Shown piece by piece: positions 1 to 7,551 of a stretch of DNA of 23,390 bases; position 1 is the stretch's first letter, and each line of letters begins with the position of its first letter. The translations under genes were made by a program, and so were the position numbers. The DNA lies in the NCBI GenBank assembly GCA_041565695.1, contig JBFGUI010000029.1, positions 1 through 23,390 on the forward strand. Direction: 5' to 3'. This DNA is from Pelagibius sp041565695 (GTDB lineage: Bacteria > Pseudomonadota > Alphaproteobacteria > Kiloniellales > Kiloniellaceae). Under the pieces are notes generated by a model. It was given only the letters and a program-made list of their open reading frames with translations. It was not told the DNA's origin and searched no databases.

Positions 1-450
1 GCCGGGATAGGCGGTCTCCTGGAAGTGGTCGAAGACGATATCGTCGGGCGTGTCGTAGGCCTGGCCGATCTCCTGCAGCACGACGGCGCGCTCGCGCTCC
101 AGCTCGTCTTCACGGAAGGTCGGGTGCTGCAGGATATCGGCAATGATGTCGAGCGCGAGTGGCGCATCCTCGGCCAGAACCTTGGCGTAGAAGGCGGTGT
201 TCTCGCGACTGGTGTAGGCGTTGAGGTGACCGCCGACGGCCTCGATTTCGACGGCGATGTCCTCGGCGGAGCGCCGCTCGGTGCCCTTGAAGGCCATGTG
301 CTCCAGCAGGTGGGCGATGCCGTTGATCTCGGCGGTCTCGTGGCGCGTGCCGGCGCCGACCCAGGCGCCCAGGGAGGCCGTCGCCACGCCCGGCATGCTG
401 TCGGTCGCGACGGTCAGGCCGGAGGGCAGGCGCGTGACCTCGACCGTCAT
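1..450 (-). CDS. M16 family zinc peptidase (mitochondrial processing peptidase-like), N-terminal 150 residues
   Basis: Partial gene: the start is inside and the C-terminus runs off the left edge. The visible part is the catalytic N-terminal M16B domain. The inverted zinc motif HxxEH is at residues 47-51 (HLLEH), and the third zinc ligand is Glu127 in VVLQEIGQ, 76 residues after the motif as expected for the family. GGHLNAYTSRENTAFY (73-88) is also typical. Bacterial PepR/YmxG-like members are homologues of the mitochondrial processing peptidase beta subunit; their bacterial substrates are poorly defined. The ATG at 450 overlaps the threonine synthase stop as ATGA, so translation is probably coupled to thrC. 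thrC followed by M16 is a common alphaproteobacterial arrangement (recalled, not searched). Family call is firm; substrate unknown. Confidence 0.93.
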   Translation of the reverse strand, partial: MTVEVTRLPSGLTVATDSMPGVATASLGAWVGAGTRHETAEINGIAHLLEHMAFKGTERRSAEDIAVEIEAVGGHLNAYTSRENTAFYAKVLAEDAPLALDIIADILQHPTFREDELERERAVVLQEIGQAYDTPDDIVFDHFQETAYPG

Positions 451-1904
451 GCGGCCCCCTTGGCGCGGGCCTTGGCGCGATCCTTGGCGCGATCCTTAAC
501 GCTCTGGGGCGGGTCCTGGCGCCGCGCGCGGATGAAGTCCTGCAGGGCGACCAGGTCGTTGGGCAGGGCCGTGCAGCGCTCCTCACGCTCGTAGAGATCG
601 GCGAGGCGCGGCGGCAGCTCGGGGCGGTGGCCGGCAGCCTGCGCCACCGCGTCGGGGAACTTGGCGGCATGCGCGGTGGCCAGTGCCACCACGGCGGAGA
701 TTCCCGGGCGCACCTCGTCGCGTGCGGCGGCGGTGGCGATGGCCGTGTGCGGGTCGAGCAACTCGCCGGTCGCCGCGTGGCGCGCGGCGATCTCGCGGCC
801 GGTCGCCGCGTCGTTGTAGCGCTGCGCGTCGAACAGGCGACGCAGGCGCTGCAGTTCCTCGCCGCTGACCGAGAACGCGCCCGACTGGCGGAAGCTCTGC
901 ATGATGCGGCGCACCTGCGCGCCATCGCGGTTGTAGACATCGAACAGCAGGCGCTCGAAGTTGGAGGAGACCTGGATGTCCATCGAGGGCGAGATGGTCG
1001 GCGTGACGCCGGTGATCTCCATGCTGCCGCTCTCGAAGAAGCGGGTCAGGATGTCGTTCCTGTTGGAGCCGATGATGAGCTGCGCCACCGGCAGACCCAT
1101 ACGCCCGGCGCCGTAGGCGGCGTAGACGTTGCCGAAGTTGCCGGTCGGCACCGCGAAGGCGACGGCGCGGTCCGGCGCGCCCAGCGCCACCCCGGCGACG
1201 AAGTAATAGACGATCTGCGCCATGATGCGCGCCCAGTTGATCGAATTCACCGCCGAGAGGTTCATGGCGTCGCGGAACGCGAGATCGTTGAACATCGCCT
1301 TCACCTGGTCCTGGCAGTCGTCGAAGGTGCCGTCCAGGGCGATGTTGTGCACGTTGGGCGCCAGCACCGTGGTCATCTGGCGGCGCTGCACCTCGGAGAC
1401 CCGGCCCTTGGGGTGCAGCATGAAGATGTCGATCTGGGCGCGGTCGCGGCAGGCCTCGATGGCGGCCGATCCGGTATCGCCGGAGGTCGCGCCGACGATG
1501 GTCACCCGCTCGCCGCGCCGGCTGAGTACGTGGTCGAACAATCTGCCGAGCAGCTGGAGAGCGTAGTCCTTGAAGGCCAGGGTCGGCCCGTGGAACAGCT
1601 CGAGCAGCCAGGTGCGTTCGTCGAGCTGCTTCAGGGGCGCCACCGCGCTGTGGCCGAAGCCGGCGTAGGTCTCCTCGAGGATGCGCTTCAGGTCGGCCTC
1701 GGCGATGGTGCCGCCGACGAAGGGCCGCAGCACGGCAAAGGCGACCTCGGCATAGGGTCGACCGGCCAGGGCCCGGATTTCCTGGGGCGAGAACTGCGGC
1801 CAGCTCTGCGGCAGGTAGAGGCCACCGTCGCGGGCGAGGCCGGCGAGCAGCACCTCGTCGAAGGAGAGCACCGGCGCTTCGCCCCGGGTCGAGACATACT
1901 TCAT
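447..1904 (-). CDS. thrC: Threonine synthase
   Basis: PLP-dependent enzyme converting O-phospho-L-homoserine to L-threonine, the last step of threonine biosynthesis, in the cytoplasm. The 485-residue length fits the longer bacterial/fungal ThrC class. The N-terminus MKYVSTRGEAP is the canonical threonine synthase start, which supports the ATG at 1904 even though the Shine-Dalgarno is weak (GCAGG very close to the ATG). The PLP lysine is Lys112 in GPTLAFKDYALQLLG, and the cofactor phosphate loop is GATSGDTGSAA (138-148). The stop overlaps the next gene by 4 nt. The C-terminus ends in a Lys/Ala/Arg/Asp-rich tail containing KDRAKDRAKARAK, encoded by a short imperfect repeat (about 465-495), which looks like an unstructured extension. 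A candidate sigma70 promoter lies at 1941-1970. Confidence 0.97.
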   Translation of the reverse strand: MKYVSTRGEAPVLSFDEVLLAGLARDGGLYLPQSWPQFSPQEIRALAGRPYAEVAFAVLRPFVGGTIAEADLKRILEETYAGFGHSAVAPLKQLDERTWLLELFHGPTLAFKDYALQLLGRLFDHVLSRRGERVTIVGATSGDTGSAAIEACRDRAQIDIFMLHPKGRVSEVQRRQMTTVLAPNVHNIALDGTFDDCQDQVKAMFNDLAFRDAMNLSAVNSINWARIMAQIVYYFVAGVALGAPDRAVAFAVPTGNFGNVYAAYGAGRMGLPVAQLIIGSNRNDILTRFFESGSMEITGVTPTISPSMDIQVSSNFERLLFDVYNRDGAQVRRIMQSFRQSGAFSVSGEELQRLRRLFDAQRYNDAATGREIAARHAATGELLDPHTAIATAAARDEVRPGISAVVALATAHAAKFPDAVAQAAGHRPELPPRLADLYEREERCTALPNDLVALQDFIRARRQDPPQSVKDRAKDRAKARAKGAA

Positions 1905-1940
1905 AACCTGCGGTCCGAACTGGCTTTTCGTGAGGGACCT

Positions 1941-1970
1941 AATCTAGACGGGCCAAAGGGGCCGCCGCAA
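1941..1970 (-). promoter_or_regulatory. Candidate sigma70-type promoter for thrC
   Basis: On the minus strand, TTGCGG (1970-1965) is separated by 18 nt from TAGATT (1946-1941). This predicts a start site near 1934 and a leader of about 30 nt before the thrC ATG. The match is only moderate, and it was found by eye. Confidence 0.35.
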
Positions 1971-1996
1971 GCCGCCGGCGGTGGAGAGGCATTCTT

Positions 1997-2016
1997 TGGT
2001 TAACAGGGCTTAACCA
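1997..2016. repeat. 7-bp perfect inverted repeat between M32 gene and thrC
   Basis: TGGTTAA, a 6-nt spacer CAGGGC, then TTAACCA. It lies 18 nt past the stop of the M32 carboxypeptidase gene and upstream of the thrC promoter candidate. No T-run follows on the minus strand, so it is a poor intrinsic terminator. It could be a processing hairpin or an operator. Confidence 0.4.
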
Positions 2017-2033
2017 GCCACCGCCCTGCGCCG

Positions 2034-3524
2034 CTACGGCAGATAGCGGGCCTTGAGGTGGGCCTCGAAGATCTTCGGGTTGAGCGGCGCGCCGGTCGCC
2101 GTTTCCAGGATCTGCTCGAAGCCGGCGGAGGAGGCCTGGGCGTGCACGTGCTCGGCGAGCCAGCCCATCAGCGGCGCGAAGTTCCCCTGCCCCAGGGCCT
2201 GCGGGATCTCGGGTTGCGCCTGCTTGGCAGCCGCGAAGAGCTGGGCGGCCGTCATGGCGCCCAGGGTGTAGGTCGGGAAGTAGCCCCAGGCGCCGTCGTA
2301 CCAGTGGATGTCCTGCAGGCAGCCGAGGCGGTCTTCCGGCGGGGTGATGCCGAGCAGCGCCTGCATCCCCTTGTTCCACTCTGTCGGCAGGGCATCCAGC
2401 TCCATCTCGCCGGCAATGAGGGCCTTTTCCAGGCGGTAGCGCAGGATGACGTGGGCCGGGTAGGTGACCTCGTCGGCGTCGACGCGGATGAAGTCCGGCT
2501 TCACTTCGTTGTAGTGGCGCAGCAGGTTCTCCGCCTCCCAGGCCGGGCCGGAACCGCCGAAGGCCTCGCGCGCCAATGGCGCCAGGAAGGCGACGAACTC
2601 GCGGCTGCGGCAGGCCTGCATCTCGACCATGAGGGACTGGCTCTCGTGCATCGCCATGCCGCGCGCCTCGCCGACCGGCTGCAGGCGCCAGTCCCTGGGC
2701 AGGCCGCGCTCGTACATGGCATGGCCCGTCTCGTGCAGCACGCCCATCAGCGCGGTCATGAAGTCGTTCTCGTCGTAGCGCGTGGTGATGCGCACGTCGT
2801 CGGGCACGCCGCCGCAGAAGGGATGCAGCGACACATCGAGGCGCCCGTGGCGGAAGTCGAAGCCGACGGCGGCCATGAGCCGGCGGGCCAGCGCTTCCTG
2901 CTTTGCCACCGGGAAGGGCCCTTCCAGGGCCAGGGAGGTCGGCTGGCTGGCCTGGCGCGCCAGCACGTCGTCGAGGAACCCGGGCAGGAAGGCGGCCAGG
3001 TCGGCGAAGACCGCGTCGATGCGTGCCGACTTGCCGCCGGGCTCGTACTGGTCCAAGAGCGCGTCGTAGAGCGAGCAGCCGAGGCGCTCGGCCTTGGCCG
3101 CCGCGGCCTGGCGGGTCAGGTTCAGGACCTCCGCCAGGGCCGGCTTCACCGCCTGAAAGTCCGACTTGGGCCGCGCCGCGCGCCAGATCATCTCGCAGCG
3201 CTTGCAGGCCTTGGCGAGCGCCTCCACCAGATCGCTCTCCAGCGCCGTGGCGTGCAGCCAGCGGCGGTGCATCTCCTTCAGGTTGGCCTGGGTCCAGGCA
3301 TCGAGGCCCTTGGTCTCGGCCGAGGCCCGATCGAACAGCTCGTCCAGGTTGGGGTCGGTCAGGATCTCGTGGCAGACCACGCTCAAGGTCGCCAGCTGCT
3401 CGGTGCGCGCCTCGGCGCCGCCTTCCGGCATCATCGCCGACATGTCCCAGCCGAGCACGCCGGCGGCCTCCTGTAGGGCATGCAGACGCTTGAATTTCTT
3501 GGCAAGTTCCTCGTAGGCGGTCAT
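2034..3524 (-). CDS. Carboxypeptidase Taq-type metallopeptidase (family M32)
   Basis: Cytoplasmic zinc carboxypeptidase removing C-terminal residues from peptides. At 496 residues it has the usual M32 length and the full set of family motifs: HPF (234-236), DxRxT (DVRIT, 243-247), the zinc site HETGH (264-268), HESQS with the third ligand Glu294, IRVDAD, and GCLQDIHW near the C-terminus. No signal peptide is visible. The ATG at 3524 is preceded by AGGAA at a 6-nt spacing. It sits between surf1 and thrC on the same strand with its own candidate promoter, so it appears to be an independent unit. Physiological substrate unknown; probably peptide turnover. Confidence 0.96.
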   Translation of the reverse strand: MTAYEELAKKFKRLHALQEAAGVLGWDMSAMMPEGGAEARTEQLATLSVVCHEILTDPNLDELFDRASAETKGLDAWTQANLKEMHRRWLHATALESDLVEALAKACKRCEMIWRAARPKSDFQAVKPALAEVLNLTRQAAAAKAERLGCSLYDALLDQYEPGGKSARIDAVFADLAAFLPGFLDDVLARQASQPTSLALEGPFPVAKQEALARRLMAAVGFDFRHGRLDVSLHPFCGGVPDDVRITTRYDENDFMTALMGVLHETGHAMYERGLPRDWRLQPVGEARGMAMHESQSLMVEMQACRSREFVAFLAPLAREAFGGSGPAWEAENLLRHYNEVKPDFIRVDADEVTYPAHVILRYRLEKALIAGEMELDALPTEWNKGMQALLGITPPEDRLGCLQDIHWYDGAWGYFPTYTLGAMTAAQLFAAAKQAQPEIPQALGQGNFAPLMGWLAEHVHAQASSAGFEQILETATGAPLNPKIFEAHLKARYLP

Positions 3525-3544
3525 ACCGGATTCCTGTCGCGATC

Positions 3545-3573
3545 GATCTAGTCCCGACCGAATTACTTGGCAA
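3545..3573 (-). promoter_or_regulatory. Candidate sigma70-type promoter for the M32 carboxypeptidase gene
   Basis: On the minus strand TTGCCA (3573-3568) is followed after 17 nt by TAGATC (3550-3545), giving a predicted start near 3538 and a leader of about 14 nt. The -35 matches 5 of 6 consensus bases; the -10 is weaker. Confidence 0.42.
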
Positions 3574-3581
3574 GCCGGGAC
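3551..3581. repeat. 6-bp inverted repeat overlapping the M32 promoter
   Basis: GTCCCG (3551-3556) and CGGGAC (3576-3581), separated by 19 nt. The first arm abuts the candidate -10 and the second lies just upstream of the -35, so the arms flank the RNA polymerase contact region. It may be an operator, or a hairpin closing the surf1 transcript; no T-run is present. Confidence 0.3.
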
Positions 3582-3588
3582 CGCCGCA

Positions 3589-4338
3589 TCAAGCCCCCGG
3601 TTCTTCTTCGCGCCGGTAGTGGAAGAGGAAGTAGATCACCGCCAGGATGACGGCGAAGGAATACCAGGTGATGGCGTATTCCAGGTGGTCGTTCTTCAGC
3701 TGGATGCGGGTCTGGCCGCCGATCGGCAGGCCGCCGGGAATCTCCGAAGCGACCGCGTCGGCGTAGACCTCGGTAATGATCGGCTGATCGACGTAATCGG
3801 CCATGACCGGCAGGTCGAGCCAGAAGTAGAAGCGCTCCTCCGGCTTGTTGGGCGGCTTGGCGAAGTCGACGCCCTTCCAGCCGTCGGTGCGCAGCAGCGC
3901 CGCGATCTCGATCTCACCCTGGAGCTGCCCTTCGGCGCGGGTCGCGGGGTCGCGCCGGTCCTCCGGAACCCAGCCGCGATTGACCAGAAGAACGCGGCCG
4001 TCGGTCAGTCGGAAGGGGGTCACCACGGCGATGCCGACCCGGCCGTTTTCGGTGCGTGCGCCGAGGTAGAACTCCTGGTCGTGCAGGAATTCGCCCGTGA
4101 GCCGCACCCGGAAGAACTCGACGCCCGCCGGATCCGGGAAGCGCGCCGGCAGTTCGATGCCCGGTGGTTGCGAGCGCTCCTGCCGGATGGCGATCTGCTC
4201 TTCCTTCCAGCCGAGCCGCTGCAGCTGCCAGGTGCCGAGGCCGAGCAGAATGACCAACGCCGGAATGGTGAAGACGGTGGCCCAGAAGGTCGGCCGAAAA
4301 CGCTTCCGCCCGCCACCATGGGTTTCAGGAGCGCTCAT
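3589..4338 (-). CDS. SURF1 family cytochrome oxidase assembly protein
   Basis: Inner-membrane chaperone that helps deliver heme a to subunit I of the aa3 oxidase (Shy1/Surf1 family). The 249-residue protein has one membrane helix near the N-terminus (about 15-32, AlaThrValPhe-Thr-Ile-Pro region), a large periplasmic domain with the family signature VNRGWVPEDRRDP and YFWLDLP, and a second helix near the C-terminus (YAITWYSFAVILAVIYFLFHY). The ATG at 4338 is chosen because it overlaps the DUF983 stop as ATGA, and the preceding in-frame sequence is just the other frame of DUF983. It is the last gene of the oxidase operon. Confidence 0.93.
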   Translation of the reverse strand: MSAPETHGGGRKRFRPTFWATVFTIPALVILLGLGTWQLQRLGWKEEQIAIRQERSQPPGIELPARFPDPAGVEFFRVRLTGEFLHDQEFYLGARTENGRVGIAVVTPFRLTDGRVLLVNRGWVPEDRRDPATRAEGQLQGEIEIAALLRTDGWKGVDFAKPPNKPEERFYFWLDLPVMADYVDQPIITEVYADAVASEIPGGLPIGGQTRIQLKNDHLEYAITWYSFAVILAVIYFLFHYRREEEPGA

Positions 4339-4748
4339 CGGTCGTCTTCGCTGTAGTGGAGGGTGCCGCTGTCGCTGGCATGATGGCGGAACTGCTGGGC
4401 CACCAGGAAGCCCTTCATGGGGCGCAGCAGGGCCAGCGCCACGACCACCACCGGCAGCGGCCAGAGCAGGACATGAACCCACCAGGCGGGCTCCAGCGAG
4501 AACTCCACCCAGAACACCAGGGGCATGAAGATCAGGCCGAGAAAAAAGATCACGAAGACCGCGGGCCCGTCGCCGGCGTCCTGCTTTCTGAGGTCGAGAC
4601 CGCAGACATTGCAGCGCTCGGTGATGGTGAGAATGCCGGAGAAGAGCTTGCCCCTGCCGCACCGCGGGCAGCGGCAGGCGAGACCGGCCCAGATCGCCGA
4701 AGGCGGCTCGGCGGAGCCGGGGTCATGAGGAGATTGGGGCGCCGTCAT
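4335..4748 (-). CDS. DUF983 family membrane protein with two CxxC pairs
   Basis: A 137-residue protein with an N-terminal zinc-ribbon-like element, CPRCGRGKLF followed by CNVCGLDLRK, then two adjacent membrane helices (VFVIFFLGLIFMPLVFWVEF and WVHVLLWPLPVVVVALALL). DUF983 genes are habitually found between ctaE and surf1 in alphaproteobacterial oxidase operons, as here. The molecular role is not established; an assembly or metal/redox role is inferred only from context and the cysteines. The start at 4748 gives a sensible soluble N-terminus, but the ribosome binding site is poor (GGGG only), so the exact start is less certain. Confidence 0.88.
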   Translation of the reverse strand: MTAPQSPHDPGSAEPPSAIWAGLACRCPRCGRGKLFSGILTITERCNVCGLDLRKQDAGDGPAVFVIFFLGLIFMPLVFWVEFSLEPAWWVHVLLWPLPVVVVALALLRPMKGFLVAQQFRHHASDSGTLHYSEDDR

Positions 4749-4794
4749 CGCGGCGCCCCGATTGTGATTCTGCTGTGGTTGCAGCGGGGAATCG

Positions 4795-5616
4795 TCAGCC
4801 GCCCCACCAGTAGACGCAGACGAAGAGGAACAGCCACACCACGTCGACGAAGTGCCAGTACCAGGCCGCCGCCTCGAAGCCGAAGTGCTGCTCCGGCTTG
4901 AACTGGCCGGCATAGGCGCGGAAGAAGCAGACGATCAGGAAGAGCGTCCCGACGATCACGTGGAAGCCGTGGAACCCGGTCGCCATGTAGAAGGTCGAGG
5001 AGTAGATGCCGTCGGTGAAACCAAAGGCTGCGTGGCTGTACTCATAGGCCTGGACGCCGGTGAACAGCGCGCCCAGCAGGATGGTCAGCGCCAGGCCCTG
5101 CAGCAGGCCCTGGCGGTTGCCGTGGATCAGCGCGTGGTGCGCCCAGGTCACGGTGCAGCCCGACAGCAGCAGGATCAGGGTGTTCAGGAAGGGCAGGTCG
5201 AAGGCCGCAAAAACCTCGACCCCGGCCGGCGGCCAGACCCCACCGGTGTGCTCGACACGCGCCACCTGCTTGGCTTCATCGGCGAAGAGGCTGGCGTCGA
5301 AGAAGGCCCAGAAGAAGGCCGAGAAGAACATCACCTCGGAGGCGATGAACAGGATCATGCCGTAGCGCAGGCCGAGCTGGACCACCTTGGTATGGTGTCC
5401 CTCGTGGATCGCTTCCCTGATGACGTCGCGCCACCACAGGAACATGGTCAGCAGCACCAGGGCGACGCCCACCGGCACCAGCCAGGGCGTCACGTCGTGC
5501 ATCAGCATCACCATCCCGATGGCCAGGACACCGCCCGAGATGGCGCCCAGGAAGGGCCAGGGGCTGGGGTCCACCAGATGGTAGGGATGGTTGGGTTTCT
5601 CGTGTCCTGCACTCAT
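4795..5616 (-). CDS. ctaE: Cytochrome c oxidase subunit III
   Basis: Core subunit III of the aa3-type terminal oxidase in the cytoplasmic membrane; it stabilises the catalytic subunit and its proton uptake. The 273-residue product has the seven-helix layout of the family. Recognisable stretches are WWRDVIREA, RYGMILFIASEVMFFSAFFW with its membrane glutamate, and the terminal WYWHFVDVVWLFLF. The ATG at 5616 (MSAGHEKPNHPYHLVDPSPWP) is preferred because GGGGA lies about 6 nt upstream. In-frame ATGs at 5622 and 5634 are possible alternatives. It is separated from ctaG by 154 nt, the largest gap inside this operon. Confidence 0.97.
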   Translation of the reverse strand: MSAGHEKPNHPYHLVDPSPWPFLGAISGGVLAIGMVMLMHDVTPWLVPVGVALVLLTMFLWWRDVIREAIHEGHHTKVVQLGLRYGMILFIASEVMFFSAFFWAFFDASLFADEAKQVARVEHTGGVWPPAGVEVFAAFDLPFLNTLILLLSGCTVTWAHHALIHGNRQGLLQGLALTILLGALFTGVQAYEYSHAAFGFTDGIYSSTFYMATGFHGFHVIVGTLFLIVCFFRAYAGQFKPEQHFGFEAAAWYWHFVDVVWLFLFVCVYWWGG

Positions 5617-5637
5617 GGTCATTCCCCGCTTCATTCT

Positions 5638-5652
5638 GCCGGTTTTCCCGGC
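5638..5652. repeat. Small hairpin in the ctaG-ctaE gap
   Basis: GCCGG and CCGGC arms enclose a 5-base loop that reads GAAAA on the transcribed (minus) strand, about 22 nt before the ctaE ATG. The rest of the gap (5653-5770) is GC-rich with no gene I can support. A processing or translation-modulating hairpin is possible. Confidence 0.3.
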
Positions 5653-5770
5653 GGGTGCCCCCCGGTCCCCCGCGGCGCAGCCCTGATCTCTTTCCTCTGT
5701 CCGCCGGGCCCGAAGGTCCCCGACGGGATATTGCACGCGCGGCGCCCCGCAGCCGGAAGCGCCGCCTCGT

Positions 5771-6403
5771 TCAGTTCAGCCCTGCCCCCGTGCCGTCGCC
5801 CGCGGAAGCCGGAAGGGCACCCAGCTGCTGGCGCGCCAGCTCTTCGGCCTGTGCCTCCTCGTCGACGAAGAAGGTGTAGGACAGGGTAATGGTGCGCACT
5901 TCGCGGAGGTTCGGATCCTCCTCGATCGCCGGGTCGACGAAGAAGCTGACCGGCATGTCGATGGAGTCACCGGCCGCCAGGCGCTGCTCGGTGAAGCAGA
6001 AGCACTGCACCTTGTTGAAGTAGGGCCCTGCCTTCAGCGGCGTCACGTTGAAGGTCGCGGTGCCGACCGTGGTCCGGTCGGACAGGTTCTCGGCACGGAA
6101 GAAGGCCAGGCCCGATTCACCGACCTTGAGCGTCATGGCGCGCTCGACCGGCTGGAAGGCCCAGGGCAGGTCGGGCGCCACATCGGAATTGAAGCGCACG
6201 GTGATCACCCGCTCGCCGACCTTCTCCGGCGCGGCCTCGGCCACCTGGGTGGTGCCGCCGAAGCCGGTCACCCGGCAGAACAGCTCGTAAAGCGGCACCG
6301 AAGCGTAGGCGGCGCCGACCATCGCGACGGGCACCGCGAAGAGGGCGATGGCCAGGCGGCGGTTGGCCCGGCCGGCGCGACGCCCCTTGTCCTGCTGCGC
6401 CAT
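5771..6403 (-). CDS. ctaG: Cytochrome c oxidase assembly protein CtaG/Cox11
   Basis: Membrane-anchored copper chaperone that inserts CuB into subunit I. The 210-residue protein has one N-terminal helix (about 17-35) and a periplasmic Ig-like domain. It carries the diagnostic CFCF copper motif (C134 and C136 in KVQCFCFTEQ) and the conserved LFCRVTGFGGTTQ with Cys43 just after the membrane helix. The start at 6403 lies 2 nt after the stop of the upstream small gene, with GGAGG embedded in that gene's end, so translation is likely coupled. Confidence 0.97.
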   Translation of the reverse strand: MAQQDKGRRAGRANRRLAIALFAVPVAMVGAAYASVPLYELFCRVTGFGGTTQVAEAAPEKVGERVITVRFNSDVAPDLPWAFQPVERAMTLKVGESGLAFFRAENLSDRTTVGTATFNVTPLKAGPYFNKVQCFCFTEQRLAAGDSIDMPVSFFVDPAIEEDPNLREVRTITLSYTFFVDEEAQAEELARQQLGALPASAGDGTGAGLN

Positions 6404-6405
6404 GC

Positions 6406-6540
6406 TCAGCCTCCGCCCATGCGGATGATGGAAACGAAATAGACCACCACCACGAAGAACGCGAGCACCGCAAAGAGCGCCCAGTTCTTCATGCGCTGCC
6501 GCTTCCGGCGGTCGTTGTCGTCGTCGCGCGTCATCGCCAT
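6406..6540 (-). CDS. 44-residue single-pass membrane protein between ctaB and ctaG (CoxF-like)
   Basis: A small gene starting with an ATG at 6540 that shares one base with the ctaB stop (TGATG). A charged N-terminus (MAMTRDDDNDRRKRQRMK) precedes one hydrophobic helix (WALFAVLAFFVVVVYFVSIIR, about 20-40) and a short MGGG tail. The position between heme O synthase and Cox11 matches the small CoxF-type genes of other alphaproteobacterial oxidase operons (from memory). Tight spacing on both sides supports it as a real gene. Function unproven; assembly or subunit accessory role inferred. Confidence 0.82.
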   Translation of the reverse strand: MAMTRDDDNDRRKRQRMKNWALFAVLAFFVVVVYFVSIIRMGGG

Positions 6541-7514
6541 CAGCCCGCGAACCCGAAGAAGCCCTGCGTCGAGGCCAGGATGCCCGGCGCCCGGTCGATG
6601 ATCAGCAGGGTGAAGAGCACGAAGAGATAGAGAATCGAATAGCCGAACAGCTGGCGCGCCGGCCGGTCGCTGTCGCTTCGCAGCACGGCGAGCGCCAGCA
6701 GCACAAAGCAGAGACCCGAGACCGCCGCGACGGCGCCGTAGAGCAGCCCCGCCGTGCCGAGCACGGCCGGCAGCACGCCGAGCGGCGCCAGCACCAGGCT
6801 GTAGGCCAGGATCTGCCGCTTGGTCACCGCGCGTCCCGCCACCACCGGCAGCATCGGCACCCGGGCCTTGGCGTAGTCGGTCTGGCGATAGAGCGCCAGG
6901 GCCCAGAAGTGCGGTGGCGTCCACACGAAGATCAGGGCGAAGAGCACGAAGGAGTGCAGGTCCACGCCGCCGGTCACCGCGGCCCAGCCGATCATCGGCG
7001 GAAAGGCGCCGGCGGCACCGCCGATGACGATGTTCTGCGGCGTGCGGCGCTTCAGCCAGATGGTATAGACGAAGACGTAAAAGCCGTTGGCCAGGGCCAG
7101 CAGGCCCGCGGCGACCCAGTTGAGCGCCATGCCCATCAGCATGATGGAGAACAGGCTGAGCACCACGCCGAAGGCGAGCGCCTCCTGCGGGGCGATCTTG
7201 CCGCGCGGCAGCGGCCGGCCGCGGGTACGCTCCATCAGCGCGTCGATGTCGCGCTCGTACCACATGTTGATGGCCCCGGCAGCGCCGGCGTTCACCGCGA
7301 TACAGAGCACGGCAACCGCCGCCAGGAAGGGATGCAGCTCGCCGGGCGCGGCGTAGAGCCCGGCGAAGCCGCTGAACACGACGAGACTCATGACCCGCGG
7401 CTTCAGCAGCGCCAGGTAGTCGGACACCTGCCCGGTGGCACGGCGCGCGGTCCCGGCACCCGTGCCGGGAAGAACCGCGCCCTCGGCGCCCAACTGCAGA
7501 GACAGATCGCTCAC
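6540..7514 (-). CDS. ctaB: Protoheme IX farnesyltransferase (heme O synthase)
   Basis: UbiA-superfamily integral membrane prenyltransferase that adds a farnesyl group to heme b, making heme O, the precursor of heme A for the aa3 oxidase. The 324-residue protein has the prenyl-diphosphate/Mg motif NMWYERDID (83-91), followed by RTRGRPLPRG, a second conserved loop DYAKARVPMLP, and about nine hydrophobic helices. The start codon is GTG at 7514 (VSDLSLQ), with AAGGG about 9 nt upstream. No ctaA (heme A synthase) is in the window, so that step must be encoded elsewhere. Confidence 0.96.
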   Translation of the reverse strand: MSDLSLQLGAEGAVLPGTGAGTARRATGQVSDYLALLKPRVMSLVVFSGFAGLYAAPGELHPFLAAVAVLCIAVNAGAAGAINMWYERDIDALMERTRGRPLPRGKIAPQEALAFGVVLSLFSIMLMGMALNWVAAGLLALANGFYVFVYTIWLKRRTPQNIVIGGAAGAFPPMIGWAAVTGGVDLHSFVLFALIFVWTPPHFWALALYRQTDYAKARVPMLPVVAGRAVTKRQILAYSLVLAPLGVLPAVLGTAGLLYGAVAAVSGLCFVLLALAVLRSDSDRPARQLFGYSILYLFVLFTLLIIDRAPGILASTQGFFGFAG

Positions 7515-7551
7515 TCAGGTCGCCCTTCGTGCTAGCCCGCCCAGGCCCGGA

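Noticed and set aside
465..495. Short tandem-like repeat (ggcgcgatccttggcgcgatcctt)
   Set aside because: It lies inside the thrC 3' end and just encodes a Lys/Asp/Arg/Ala tail. Too short to call a separate repeat element or CRISPR.
1939..3573. 544-codon minus-strand frame overlapping the M32 carboxypeptidase in another frame
   Set aside because: It is Arg/Gly/Ala/Pro-rich with no motif, while the M32 frame has every family motif. It is a GC-driven shadow frame.
5617..5736. N-terminal extension of ctaE to an ATG at 5736
   Set aside because: The 40 extra residues are charged and unlike any subunit III N-terminus, and a good ribosome binding site precedes the inner ATG at 5616.
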